DNA of 64,000 bases from Apostichopus japonicus (GCF_037975245.1 NC_092573.1:13166001-13230000), one strand, 5' to 3'. Shown: positions 1 through 9,500, counted from the stretch's first letter. Numbers and translations are program-made. Notes: generated from the letters alone by a model not told the origin.

Positions 1-225
1 GCTCGCACGGAGAAACATATCCAGATTAAAACACAGAATTTCTTAACTGTTCTGTGTCACCTCCTTGAATCCTCCTTATTTGCACATCACCTCTACTTTG
101 AATTATGCGCTTCCACATCAAGACATTCAAAACGATCGTGGTGACTGGAAATATGCCATAACAAGCATTGCGTTAGGTCATGTTACGTCTCGTGTGTGTC
201 TGTGTGCTTTACTTATCTTTTCGTG
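1..225. other. Unit segment with no recognised element
   Basis: Unit positions 1-225 hold only a TTG-initiated frame from 65 that runs into the poly-T tract and so translates as polyphenylalanine; I do not regard it as coding. A short TGTGTGTCTGTGTG stretch precedes the T tract. Type B copies differ here by a 3-bp insertion (GCGCAAGTTCC) and several substitutions. Confidence 0.6.
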
Positions 226-266
226 TTTTTTTTTTTTCGTTTTTTTTTTTTTTCGTTTTTTTTTTT
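226..266 (+). repeat. Compound poly-T tract T12-CG-T14-CG-T11
   Basis: Three T runs are separated by two CG dinucleotides. In type B copies the pattern is T13-CG-T10-CCG-T15 (for example 54540-54582). On the + strand such runs would terminate RNA polymerase III. On the - strand this is poly-A, which could be the relic of a retroposon tail. The tract is translated as F-rich stretches in overlapping frames that are not genes. Confidence 0.9.
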
Positions 267-384
267 CACGGTTAAACTTTTGTGCGAATGTACAATACTC
301 CAATTGGGGCATGGTATGCATTCATATCACATTGTTTTGGAACAATCTGGAACTCTAAGTATTATTTCGACCCAAGAATCACCA

Positions 385-470
385 GGCTGGCGTGGTGGCC
401 TGAACGGTTGGAAGACAGCACTGCGCGTCGGTGTTTGTTGTCAGGCTGTGTGAATCGCGCCGATCGGATG
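385..470 (+). mobile_element. tRNA-related SINE-like head with Pol III A box
   Basis: TGGCCTGAACGG at 396-407 matches the Pol III A box TRGCNNARYGG if one base (G402) is treated as inserted, and it is preceded by an acceptor-stem-like GGCGTGG. About 50 bases downstream GTGTGAATCGCGCC (448-461) occupies the place of the B box but matches it only loosely. The combination resembles the degenerate tRNA heads of animal SINEs. The structured block at 569-706 would then be the SINE body. I could not find clear target-site duplications, so the element limits are uncertain. The same sequence is present in all copies except copy 7, where it falls in a gap. Confidence 0.4.
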
Positions 471-568
471 ACAGACACTGCTTTGTTTATAATGGCATCG
501 CCAAGGTGGAATTTTTACACGGGCCTAGGATCCCAATTCCGTATCCTCCCTTAGTTCGCAAAAGCATC

Positions 569-706
569 CGGGAGATTACGTTTAGAGTCCGGCCTTCGGG
601 CCAGAAGTGGGCTAGCTGACTTGCAATGGAGGGCTCACGTCGATTCGGACTGGGTTGATGTTCAACGTTCAGTGAAACCATGGCCTCGATGAGGCGTAAT
701 CTCTTG
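569..706 (+). ncRNA. Candidate structured RNA with enclosing helix and four internal hairpins
   Basis: Visible pairings: P1 569-579 with 696-706 (11 bp, two G-U); P2 586-590 with 647-651 (5 bp); P3 591-594 with 599-602 closing a C(UUCG)G tetraloop; P3b 607-612 with 633-638 (6 bp, one G-U); P4 654-658 with 662-666 (GTTGA/TCAAC); P5 683-687 with 691-695 (GCCTC/GAGGC). P1 encloses P2, P4 and P5, and P2 encloses P3 and P3b, giving a cloverleaf-like multibranch fold. The G-U pairs and the UUCG loop only make sense on the + strand. It matches no RNA family I can name: not snRNA, 5S, SRP, RNase P/MRP or hammerhead. It may be the body of the SINE-like element upstream. The fold is seen; transcription and function are inferred. 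Confidence 0.5.
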
Positions 707-719
707 TTAATTTTAGCTT

Positions 720-774
720 TCTGTCTTCAATTTTATAATATAATTATATAAATTAATTATTGCCTTTTTTATTC
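720..774. other. AT-rich spacer
   Basis: TTTTATAATATAATTATATA and similar sequence. This could be the AT-rich tail of the SINE-like element. Type B differs here by two substitutions and one extra T. Confidence 0.6.
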
Positions 775-870
775 GTCTTTTTCTCGCTTAGTTATCGCAT
801 TTTATTCAAGGTTAAATATATGCTCATGTCTGCCTAGGTTCGACTCCCCGCCGAAGCAATATTTTATTTT
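775..870 (+). pseudogene. tRNA-like relic with exact Pol III B box and T-run terminators
   Basis: GGTTCGACTCC at 837-847 is a perfect match to the Pol III B box GGTTCGANTCC and continues as CCGCCGAAGCA, like the 3' end of a tRNA with its discriminator base. A weak A box (TCGCTTAGTT, 784-793) lies 53 bases upstream, and T runs follow at 862-865 and 867-870. It is not an intact tRNA: the T stem has two mismatches (CTAGG against CCCCG) and no 5' acceptor strand pairs with CCGAAGC. It could be a decayed tRNA, the 3' piece of a second SINE, or a Pol III promoter that still works. Type B adds an extra AT in the ATATAT stretch. Confidence 0.4.
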
Positions 871-1000
871 ATTTTTTTATTATTATTATTAATATTTGGG
901 GTGTTGTTAATATCTGCATGTCTATGCATGGTGTTTTAAGTTTGTTTCGCTTTGTTTGTCTGTTTTTTTGTTTGTTTTTTTAGGGGGAGGGGGGTGTTTG
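870..1000 (+). repeat. T-rich low-complexity stretch with G5-A-G6 tract
   Basis: Holds (TAT)n-like repeats (875-892), TTTGTTTG repeats, two T7 runs and the G tract at 983-994. Type B has a pure G run of 10 to 14 bases with neighbouring copies differing, so this is the most length-variable spot of the unit. Confidence 0.8.
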
Positions 1001-1729
1001 TCTCTATTTTGGTATTTTGTTTCGCGTAAACAAAGTAGGTCATTGCAATAATTTTTGCACAACTTGTCAATAGAAACCGATTCGGAACTTAAGACCTGAG
1101 TGGTAAATTTGATTTCTGTCTCGCTCGTCGCCTTTCACTGGAAATTTGAATGAAAGTATTCATAAGGACGAAAACTGTACCTGCAAAAAGAAATGCTTCT
1201 TTTGTACAGTGTAAGGCCACCGCGACATCTTTTCTGACAAGCTTGATGATATTTGTTCTTCGGGAATGTTGTGTCATTACTTAGCCTTTATATTATAAAC
1301 AGTTAAGTGTGGAAACAGCTATGCTCCTGTTAGAACAACTTAACATTTCTTAAATGCTGATTTACTGAGACAGGCGTTTGAAAGACAGTGTGATACAAAC
1401 AGGTACGGTAACGTCATAAACAATGCCACGAGCTCTCCGTGCATTAAAAACGATCGAAATGTGCGGTATTCATGACGGTACACAAAGCAGATAATGCGGA
1501 TACAGCAGACATAGCCGAGAATAAAATCTAGTAGCGTGGAGGATTCAATTATGACATACTAGGACTTTCTACTGGTAAACTTTACTCATTGTCGAATAAA
1601 TCTATATCTAATTTCTAGCTTTTGCTCTGTGTTTAACGTATTATGACCAAAACAAATATGAAGTTCACGACAATTCCATCGGACTTGTATATTCGTTTAA
1701 AAATAGCTCCGTTTCGAATCTAACGCTCC
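1000..1729. other. Unassigned unit segment
   Basis: Apart from the doubtful frame at 1089-1277 I recognise nothing here. Stops are frequent in all frames between 1300 and 1729. From 1316 onward this is the most divergent part of the unit between types A and B. Confidence 0.6.
1089..1277 (-). other. Open frame of 62 codons, coding status doubtful
   Basis: An ATG frame on the - strand lies inside a 258-bp block (about 1058-1315) with no fixed A/B difference, so its translation is nearly always the same. Residues 18-44 are fairly hydrophobic, followed by an arginine-rich tail (SSERRRARQK). It matches no family I know. Copy 16 breaks it with an extra A (49107-49112). Length and composition fit a chance frame; it is listed only because it is the best-preserved frame of the unit. 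Confidence 0.12.
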
Positions 1730-1743
1730 ATTGCTATGGTAAC
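1730..1743 (+). promoter_or_regulatory. RFX X-box-like motif
   Basis: ATTGCTATGGTAAC differs at one base from the palindromic X-box form GTTGCTATGGTAAC bound by RFX transcription factors. It is present in every copy covering this position and is unchanged between types A and B, although a substitution lies 3 bases downstream (CATGGTG against CATCGTG). Binding is inferred from sequence only. Confidence 0.35.
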
Positions 1744-1792
1744 ATGGTGAATAATAGCCCTGCCGCTAATGGATATGTAGAAGATGACCATC

Positions 1793-1801
1793 GGTGGCGC
1801 T
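1793..1801 (+). promoter_or_regulatory. GGTGGCGCT core resembling a CTCF half-motif
   Basis: The nine bases fit the right-hand core of the CTCF consensus (GGGGGCGCT with T allowed). The left half of the motif is poor (CCATC). A nine-base match can arise by chance, so this is a weak call, kept because it recurs once per unit within 50 bp of the X-box. Confidence 0.2.
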
Positions 1802-1812
1802 CTCAACTTCTC

Positions 1813-1828
1813 GTGCCACGTCTGGCAC
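1813..1828. other. Perfect 6-bp hairpin with four-base loop
   Basis: GTGCCA-CGTC-TGGCAC. The stem is fully complementary, so it could form on either strand or act as a dyad protein-binding site. It is identical in types A and B. There is no T run after it on the + strand, so it is not an obvious terminator. Confidence 0.5.
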
Positions 1829-2404
1829 CTATACAAGAAGTAACCGACATATTACTGGCGCAATCCCGACCGAACATATTTTAACTCTCCTCAGACAGAC
1901 TTTTCTACACTGATCCCAGAAAGCATTAAGTGCCGTCAAAATGCCTCAGTTGCCAATAGGTACATGTCCATGACGTAACACTGTTCTCGTTGTGCAGAAA
2001 ACTGAAGTCAAAAGTAAGGCATATACTGATAGGCCTAGACTAGGTATACGTTGCAGACTATACATATGCTAACTTCACAGACAGACATACATGCATTCAG
2101 ACAACTTCGGGTAATGTAAAATATCACTAACCGTAATCACGTTATGTTTACTCTGTCTTCAAATGTCGTCCTTTTCTTCTCTGCAACCCCGGGCCGTCAT
2201 TGGAGTCGTTCGAACAACTATATTAAGGCGAAGAACGACGTCAAGATATATCCAACGTCTAGACTACACTGCTTGCAATGGAGAGAGAACTGCCCAGTAC
2301 AGTACAGTACGTGTTGATATGAACGCCTACAAAATGACAACAAATATTTTCCATTGAAAATCCACTGTGTATGACGGTATAGTAAACACTCGTATATAGA
2401 TCAA
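1829..2404. other. Unassigned unit segment with short palindromes
   Basis: Contains the palindrome CCTAG-A-CTAGG (near 2033-2043), a (GTACA)3-like run near 2296-2311 and an ATG frame of 64 codons at 2163-2357 that resembles no known protein and is probably chance. From 1997 onward the A and B types have no fixed difference. Confidence 0.6.
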
Positions 2405-2537
2405 CGCACACGCGCGCACGGAGGTATTATGTACGTACAGCATGCAATGCAGACAAATATTTCGGAGCGCGCGCTTCTGATTTTGTGCTGATATTCTTGT
2501 GAGCGCTCTTGTATCACTGTTTGCATGCGCGCACGGA
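2405..2537. other. Cluster of alternating purine-pyrimidine tracts
   Basis: Perfect alternation runs at 2405-2420 (16 bases, CGCACACGCGCGCACG), 2428-2439 (12), 2467-2474 (8) and 2522-2535 (14). GCGCGCACGGA occurs twice as a direct repeat, at 2412-2422 and 2527-2537. Alternating CG/CA tracts are known to favour Z-DNA under supercoiling. An imperfect stem GAGCGC...GCGCTC lies between them. Confidence 0.6.
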
Positions 2538-2596
2538 CAAGATAGACGTCAGACTATCACGCTGTAGCTACTAAACCTTTACTTACATGTGTACAG

Positions 2597-2609
2597 CAGT
2601 AGACTACTG
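2597..2609. other. Short perfect palindrome
   Basis: CAGTAG-A-CTACTG, six-base arms around one central base. It sits 52 bases upstream of the MITE and is present in every copy covering this position. Confidence 0.5.
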
Positions 2610-2660
2610 TGATGGTTGCATGCGGCAGTTTAATTTTGTGTGCACAATATGTCAGCATTG

Positions 2661-2863
2661 TACGGTGGCTTAATAAGGACATAGGAAAGAAAAACAGTGT
2701 CCCCAAATCTCACAATGTTGTCTTTTTATCTCAAACGTTGCCTCTTTTTTTCCCTTCAAAATTTAGATCCAAAAACAAAAGTCCAAAAGTAGAGACAAAA
2801 AGTCCAAATTTTCAGATTTGAGCAGACTTGTTTCCTTTCCTATGTCCCTATTAAGCCACCGTA
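2661..2863. mobile_element. MITE with 29-bp terminal inverted repeats and TA ends
   Basis: The arms at 2661-2689 and 2835-2863 are inverted copies with 28 of 29 bases matching (TACGGTGGCTTAATAAGGAC... against ...GTCCCTATTAAGCCACCGTA). Both ends carry TA, as expected of the TA target duplication of Tc1/mariner-type elements. At 203 bp it is far too short for a transposase, so it is a non-autonomous element. The interior holds AAAGTCCAAA-type repeats. A 70-codon frame at 2609-2821 runs through the arm and is not a gene. Each unit copy carries this MITE in the same place, so it inserted before the array was amplified. The single arm mismatch (AATAAGG against AATAGGG) is shared by all copies. Confidence 0.8.
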
Positions 2864-3266
2864 GTATTGTGACTATTCTATGATCAGAAAAACTGTACAA
2901 ATCTAACGGAATTGCTAATGTTATAATGTTAAGAGACTGGCCTTTATCATCCCTGTAAAGTCAGAACGCGACGGTGTTTATTTCAGTCACGGTTGGCAGC
3001 CCTCTTAGGGTTTTAATCAGGAGCTTTCTATTTTATAGCTGTTGTAGGTGTCGTACCAGAAGTAATCCTTCCATTATCTTACACAGTACTAAGTCCGTCA
3101 CGTTTAGGGTCCGCTAAAGTATAGCTAGAAGTTGTCAACTGACAAATCATACCCCCACGTTGATATCTGAGGGCTTGGCCTGCCAGGGTGCATGCACATT
3201 TCTATATCATGACGCAGTTTAGACTTTGAGCTAGAAGAGGAGCAAGTTGAGCACACTGAACCGTCC
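2864..3266. other. Unassigned unit segment downstream of the MITE
   Basis: No open frame of note and no recognisable RNA or element. Two isolated TTAGGG hexamers occur (near 3004 and 3104). Type B differs in the last 105 bases (TCTGATCAGGGC insertion, GTTAAGC for GTTGAGC) but not before 3163. Confidence 0.6.
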
Positions 3267-6200
3267 GCTCGCACGGAGAAACATATCCAGATTAAAACAC
3301 AGAATTTCTTAACTGTTCTGTGTCACCTCCTTGAATCCTCCTTATTTGCACATCACCTCTACTTTGAATTATGCGCTTCCACATCAAGACATTCAAAACG
3401 ATCGTGGTGACTGGAAATATGCCATAACAAGCATTGCGTTAGGTCATGTTACGTCTCGTGTGTGTCTGTGTGCTTTACTTATCTTTTCGTGTTTTTTTTT
3501 TTTCGTTTTTTTTTTTTTTCGTTTTTTTTTTTCACGGTTAAACTTTTGTGCGAATGTACAATACTCCAATTGGGGCATGGTATGCATTCATATCACATTG
3601 TTTTGGAACAATCTGGAACTCTAAGTATTATTTCGACCCAAGAATCACCAGGCTGGCGTGGTGGCCTGAACGGTTGGAAGACAGCACTGCGCGTCGGTGT
3701 TTGTTGTCAGGCTGTGTGAATCGCGCCGATCGGATGACAGACACTGCTTTGTTTATAATGGCATCGCCAAGGTGGAATTTTTACACGGGCCTAGGATCCC
3801 AATTCCGTATCCTCCCTTAGTTCGCAAAAGCATCCGGGAGATTACGTTTAGAGTCCGGCCTTCGGGCCAGAAGTGGGCTAGCTGACTTGCAATGGAGGGC
3901 TCACGTCGATTCGGACTGGGTTGATGTTCAACGTTCAGTGAAACCATGGCCTCGATGAGGCGTAATCTCTTGTTAATTTTAGCTTTCTGTCTTCAATTTT
4001 ATAATATAATTATATAAATTAATTATTGCCTTTTTTATTCGTCTTTTTCTCGCTTAGTTATCGCATTTTATTCAAGGTTAAATATATGCTCATGTCTGCC
4101 TAGGTTCGACTCCCCGCCGAAGCAATATTTTATTTTATTTTTTTATTATTATTATTAATATTTGGGGTGTTGTTAATATCTGCATGTCTATGCATGGTGT
4201 TTTAAGTTTGTTTCGCTTTGTTTGTCTGTTTTTTTGTTTGTTTTTTTAGGGGGAGGGGGGTGTTTGTCTCTATTTTGGTATTTTGTTTCGCGTAAACAAA
4301 GTAGGTCATTGCAATAATTTTTGCACAACTTGTCAATAGAAACCGATTCGGAACTTAAGACCTGAGTGGTAAATTTGATTTCTGTCTCGCTCGTCGCCTT
4401 TCACTGGAAATTTGAATGAAAGTATTCATAAGGACGAAAACTGTACCTGCAAAAAGAAATGCTTCTTTTGTACAGTGTAAGGCCACCGCGACATCTTTTC
4501 TGACAAGCTTGATGATATTTGTTCTTCGGGAATGTTGTGTCATTACTTAGCCTTTATATTATAAACAGTTAAGTGTGGAAACAGCTATGCTCCTGTTAGA
4601 ACAACTTAACATTTCTTAAATGCTGATTTACTGAGGCAGGCGTTTGAAAGACAGTGTGATACAAACAGGTACGGTAACGTCATAAACAATGCCACGAGCT
4701 CTCCGTGCATTAAAAACGATCGAAATGTGCGGTATTCATGACGGTACACAAAGCAGATAATGCGGATACAGCAGACATAGCCGAGAATAAAATCTAGTAG
4801 CGTGGAGGATTCAATTATGACATACTAGGACTTTCTACTGGTAAACTTTACTCATTGTCGAATAAATCTATATCTAATTTCTAGCTTTTGCTCTGTGTTT
4901 AACGTATTATGACCAAAACAAATATGAAGTTCACGACAATTCCATCGGACTTGTATATTCGTTTAAAAATAGCTCCGTTTCGAATCTAACGCTCCATTGC
5001 TATGGTAACATGGTGAATAATAGCCCTGCCGCTAATGGATATGTAGAAGATGACCATCGGTGGCGCTCTCAACTTCTCGTGCCACGTCTGGCACCTATAC
5101 AAGAAGTAACCGACATATTACTGGCGCAATCCCGACCGAACATATTTTAACTCTCCTCAGACAGACTTTTCTACACTGATCCCAGAAAGCATTAAGTGCC
5201 GTCAAAATGCCTCAGTTGCCAATAGGTACATGTCCATGACGTAACACTGTTCTCGTTGTGCAGAAAACTGAAGTCAAAAGTAAGGCATATACTGATAGGC
5301 CTAGACTAGGTATACGTTGCAGACTATACATATGCTAACTTCACAGACAGACATACATGCATTCAGACAACTTCGGGTAATGTAAAATATCACTAACCGT
5401 AATCACGTTATGTTTACTCTGTCTTCAAATGTCGTCCTTTTCTTCTCTGCAACCCCGGGCCGTCATTGGAGTCGTTCGAACAACTATATTAAGGCGAAGA
5501 ACGACGTCAAGATATATCCAACGTCTAGACTACACTGCTTGCAATGGAGAGAGAACTGCCCAGTACAGTACAGTACGTGTTGATATGAACGCCTACAAAA
5601 TGACAACAAATATTTTCCATTGAAAATCCACTGTGTATGACGGTATAGTAAACACTCGTATATAGATCAACGCACACGCGCGCACGGAGGTATTATGTAC
5701 GTACAGCATGCAATGCAGACAAATATTTCGGAGCGCGCGCTTCTGATTTTGTGCTGATATTCTTGTGAGCGCTCTTGTATCACTGTTTGCATGCGCGCAC
5801 GGACAAGATAGACGTCAGACTATCACGCTGTAGCTACTAAACCTTTACTTACATGTGTACAGCAGTAGACTACTGTGATGGTTGCATGCGGCAGTTTAAT
5901 TTTGTGTGCACAATATGTCAGCATTGTACGGTGGCTTAATAAGGACATAGGAAAGAAAAACAGTGTCCCCAAATCTCACAATGTTGTCTTTTTATCTCAA
6001 ACGTTGCCTCTTTTTTTCCCTTCAAAATTTAGATCCAAAAACAAAAGTCCAAAAGTAGAGACAAAAAGTCCAAATTTTCAGATTTGAGCAGACTTGTTTC
6101 CTTTCCTATGTCCCTATTAAGCCACCGTAGTATTGTGACTATTCTATGATCAGAAAAACTGTACAAATCTAACGGAATTGCTAATGTTATAATGTTAAGA

Positions 6201-6532
6201 GACTGGCCTTTATCATCCCTGTAAAGTCAGAACGCGACGGTGTTTATTTCAGTCACGGTTGGCAGCCCTCTTAGGGTTTTAATCAGGAGCTTTCTATTTT
6301 ATAGCTGTTGTAGGTGTCGTACCAGAAGTAATCCTTCCATTATCTTACACAGTACTAAGTCCGTCACGTTTAGGGTCCGCTAAAGTATAGCTAGAAGTTG
6401 TCAACTGACAAATCATACCCCCACGTTGATATCTGAGGGCTTGGCCTGCCAGGGTGCATGCACATTTCTATATCATGACGCAGTTTAGACTTTGAGCTAG
6501 AAGAGGAGCAAGTTGAGCACACTGAACCGTCC
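3267..6532 (+). repeat. Unit copy 2 (type A, complete)
   Basis: 3266 bp, matching copy 1 except for G at the position equivalent to 1370. The structured RNA lies at 3835-3972 and the MITE at 5927-6129. Confidence 0.95.
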
Positions 6533-9500
6533 GCTCGCACGGAGAAACATATCCAGATTAAAACACAGAATTTCTTAACTGTTCTGTGTCACCTCCTTGA
6601 ATCCTCCTTATTTGCACATCACCTCTACTTTGAATTATGCGCTTCCACATCAAGACATTCAAAACGATCGTGGTGACTGGAAATATGCCATAACAAGCAT
6701 TGCGTTAGGTCATGTTACGTCTCGTGTGTGTCTGTGTGCTTTACTTATCTTTTCGTGTTTTTTTTTTTTCGTTTTTTTTTTTTTTCGTTTTTTTTTTTCA
6801 CGGTTAAACTTTTGTGCGAATGTACAATACTCCAATTGGGGCATGGTATGCATTCATATCACATTGTTTTGGAACAATCTGGAACTCTAAGTATTATTTC
6901 GACCCAAGAATCACCAGGCTGGCGTGGTGGCCTGAACGGTTGGAAGACAGCACTGCGCGTCGGTGTTTGTTGTCAGGCTGTGTGAATCGCGCCGATCGGA
7001 TGACAGACACTGCTTTGTTTATAATGGCATCGCCAAGGTGGAATTTTTACACGGGCCTAGGATCCCAATTCCGTATCCTCCCTTAGTTCGCAAAAGCATC
7101 CGGGAGATTACGTTTAGAGTCCGGCCTTCGGGCCAGAAGTGGGCTAGCTGACTTGCAATGGAGGGCTCACGTCGATTCGGACTGGGTTGATGTTCAACGT
7201 TCAGTGAAACCATGGCCTCGATGAGGCGTAATCTCTTGTTAATTTTAGCTTTCTGTCTTCAATTTTATAATATAATTATATAAATTAATTATTGCCTTTT
7301 TTATTCGTCTTTTTCTCGCTTAGTTATCGCATTTTATTCAAGGTTAAATATATGCTCATGTCTGCCTAGGTTCGACTCCCCGCCGAAGCAATATTTTATT
7401 TTATTTTTTTATTATTATTATTAATATTTGGGGTGTTGTTAATATCTGCATGTCTATGCATGGTGTTTTAAGTTTGTTTCGCTTTGTTTGTCTGTTTTTT
7501 TGTTTGTTTTTTTAGGGGGAGGGGGGTGTTTGTCTCTATTTTGGTATTTTGTTTCGCGTAAACAAAGTAGGTCATTGCAATAATTTTTGCACAACTTGTC
7601 AATAGAAACCGATTCGGAACTTAAGACCTGAGTGGTAAATTTGATTTCTGTCTCGCTCGTCGCCTTTCACTGGAAATTTGAATGAAAGTATTCATAAGGA
7701 CGAAAACTGTACCTGCAAAAAGAAATGCTTCTTTTGTACAGTGTAAGGCCACCGCGACATCTTTTCTGACAAGCTTGATGATATTTGTTCTTCGGGAATG
7801 TTGTGTCATTACTTAGCCTTTATATTATAAACAGTTAAGTGTGGAAACAGCTATGCTCCTGTTAGAACAACTTAACATTTCTTAAATGCTGATTTACTGA
7901 GGCAGGCGTTTGAAAGACAGTGTGATACAAACAGGTACGGTAACGTCATAAACAATGCCACGAGCTCTCCGTGCATTAAAAACGATCGAAATGTGCGGTA
8001 TTCATGACGGTACACAAAGCAGATAATGCGGATACAGCAGACATAGCCGAGAATAAAATCTAGTAGCGTGGAGGATTCAATTATGACATACTAGGACTTT
8101 CTACTGGTAAACTTTACTCATTGTCGAATAAATCTATATCTAATTTCTAGCTTTTGCTCTGTGTTTAACGTATTATGACCAAAACAAATATGAAGTTCAC
8201 GACAATTCCATCGGACTTGTATATTCGTTTAAAAATAGCTCCGTTTCGAATCTAACGCTCCATTGCTATGGTAACATGGTGAATAATAGCCCTGCCGCTA
8301 ATGGATATGTAGAAGATGACCATCGGTGGCGCTCTCAACTTCTCGTGCCACGTCTGGCACCTATACAAGAAGTAACCGACATATTACTGGCGCAATCCCG
8401 ACCGAACATATTTTAACTCTCCTCAGACAGACTTTTCTACACTGATCCCAGAAAGCATTAAGTGCCGTCAAAATGCCTCAGTTGCCAATAGGTACATGTC
8501 CATGACGTAACACTGTTCTCGTTGTGCAGAAAACTGAAGTCAAAAGTAAGGCATATACTGATAGGCCTAGACTAGGTATACGTTGCAGACTATACATATG
8601 CTAACTTCACAGACAGACATACATGCATTCAGACAACTTCGGGTAATGTAAAATATCACTAACCGTAATCACGTTATGTTTACTCTGTCTTCAAATGTCG
8701 TCCTTTTCTTCTCTGCAACCCCGGGCCGTCATTGGAGTCGTTCGAACAACTATATTAAGGCGAAGAACGACGTCAAGATATATCCAACGTCTAGACTACA
8801 CTGCTTGCAATGGAGAGAGAACTGCCCAGTACAGTACAGTACGTGTTGATATGAACGCCTACAAAATGACAACAAATATTTTCCATTGAAAATCCACTGT
8901 GTATGACGGTATAGTAAACACTCGTATATAGATCAACGCACACGCGCGCACGGAGGTATTATGTACGTACAGCATGCAATGCAGACAAATATTTCGGAGC
9001 GCGCGCTTCTGATTTTGTGCTGATATTCTTGTGAGCGCTCTTGTATCACTGTTTGCATGCGCGCACGGACAAGATAGACGTCAGACTATCACGCTGTAGC
9101 TACTAAACCTTTACTTACATGTGTACAGCAGTAGACTACTGTGATGGTTGCATGCGGCAGTTTAATTTTGTGTGCACAATATGTCAGCATTGTACGGTGG
9201 CTTAATAAGGACATAGGAAAGAAAAACAGTGTCCCCAAATCTCACAATGTTGTCTTTTTATCTCAAACGTTGCCTCTTTTTTTCCCTTCAAAATTTAGAT
9301 CCAAAAACAAAAGTCCAAAAGTAGAGACAAAAAGTCCAAATTTTCAGATTTGAGCAGACTTGTTTCCTTTCCTATGTCCCTATTAAGCCACCGTAGTATT
9401 GTGACTATTCTATGATCAGAAAAACTGTACAAATCTAACGGAATTGCTAATGTTATAATGTTAAGAGACTGGCCTTTATCATCCCTGTAAAGTCAGAACG

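Larger units (their letters stand above)
1..3266 (+). repeat. Unit copy 1 (type A, complete, reference copy)
   Basis: This 3266-bp copy is the reference for the unit coordinates used throughout. It carries A at 1370, where every other copy including type B has G, so the A is probably a private derived change. Phase is arbitrary: the window happens to begin at GCTCGCACGGAG, which is not known to be a biological boundary. Confidence 0.95.

Noticed and set aside
65-358. F-rich frames over the poly-T tract (65-358, 196-453 and their repeats)
   Set aside because: They start at TTG or GTG-like codons, their length depends on T-run length, and types A and B read through in different frames. Products are polyphenylalanine without any domain.
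282-681. Overlapping frames on both strands at 282-554, 431-619 and 487-681
   Set aside because: Three frames share the same DNA, none matches a known protein, and the conserved base-paired structure at 569-706 explains the conservation better.
569-706. Identification as hammerhead ribozyme, U-snRNA, 5S rRNA, SRP RNA or RNase P/MRP
   Set aside because: No CUGAUGA...GAAA core, no Sm site, no 5S internal control region and none of the conserved blocks I know for the others.
2163-2357. ATG frame of 64 codons
   Set aside because: Unchanged in all copies, but the whole 1166-bp block around it is too, so conservation gives no coding signal. No motif or family resemblance.
2609-2821. Frame of 70 codons
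   Set aside because: It crosses the left inverted repeat and most of the MITE interior; in copy 16 a 2-base insertion changes its start. A chance frame.
3000-3110. TTAGGG hexamers as telomeric repeat or telomerase RNA template
   Set aside because: Two isolated hexamers about 100 bases apart, with no tandem run and no 1.5-repeat template sequence.
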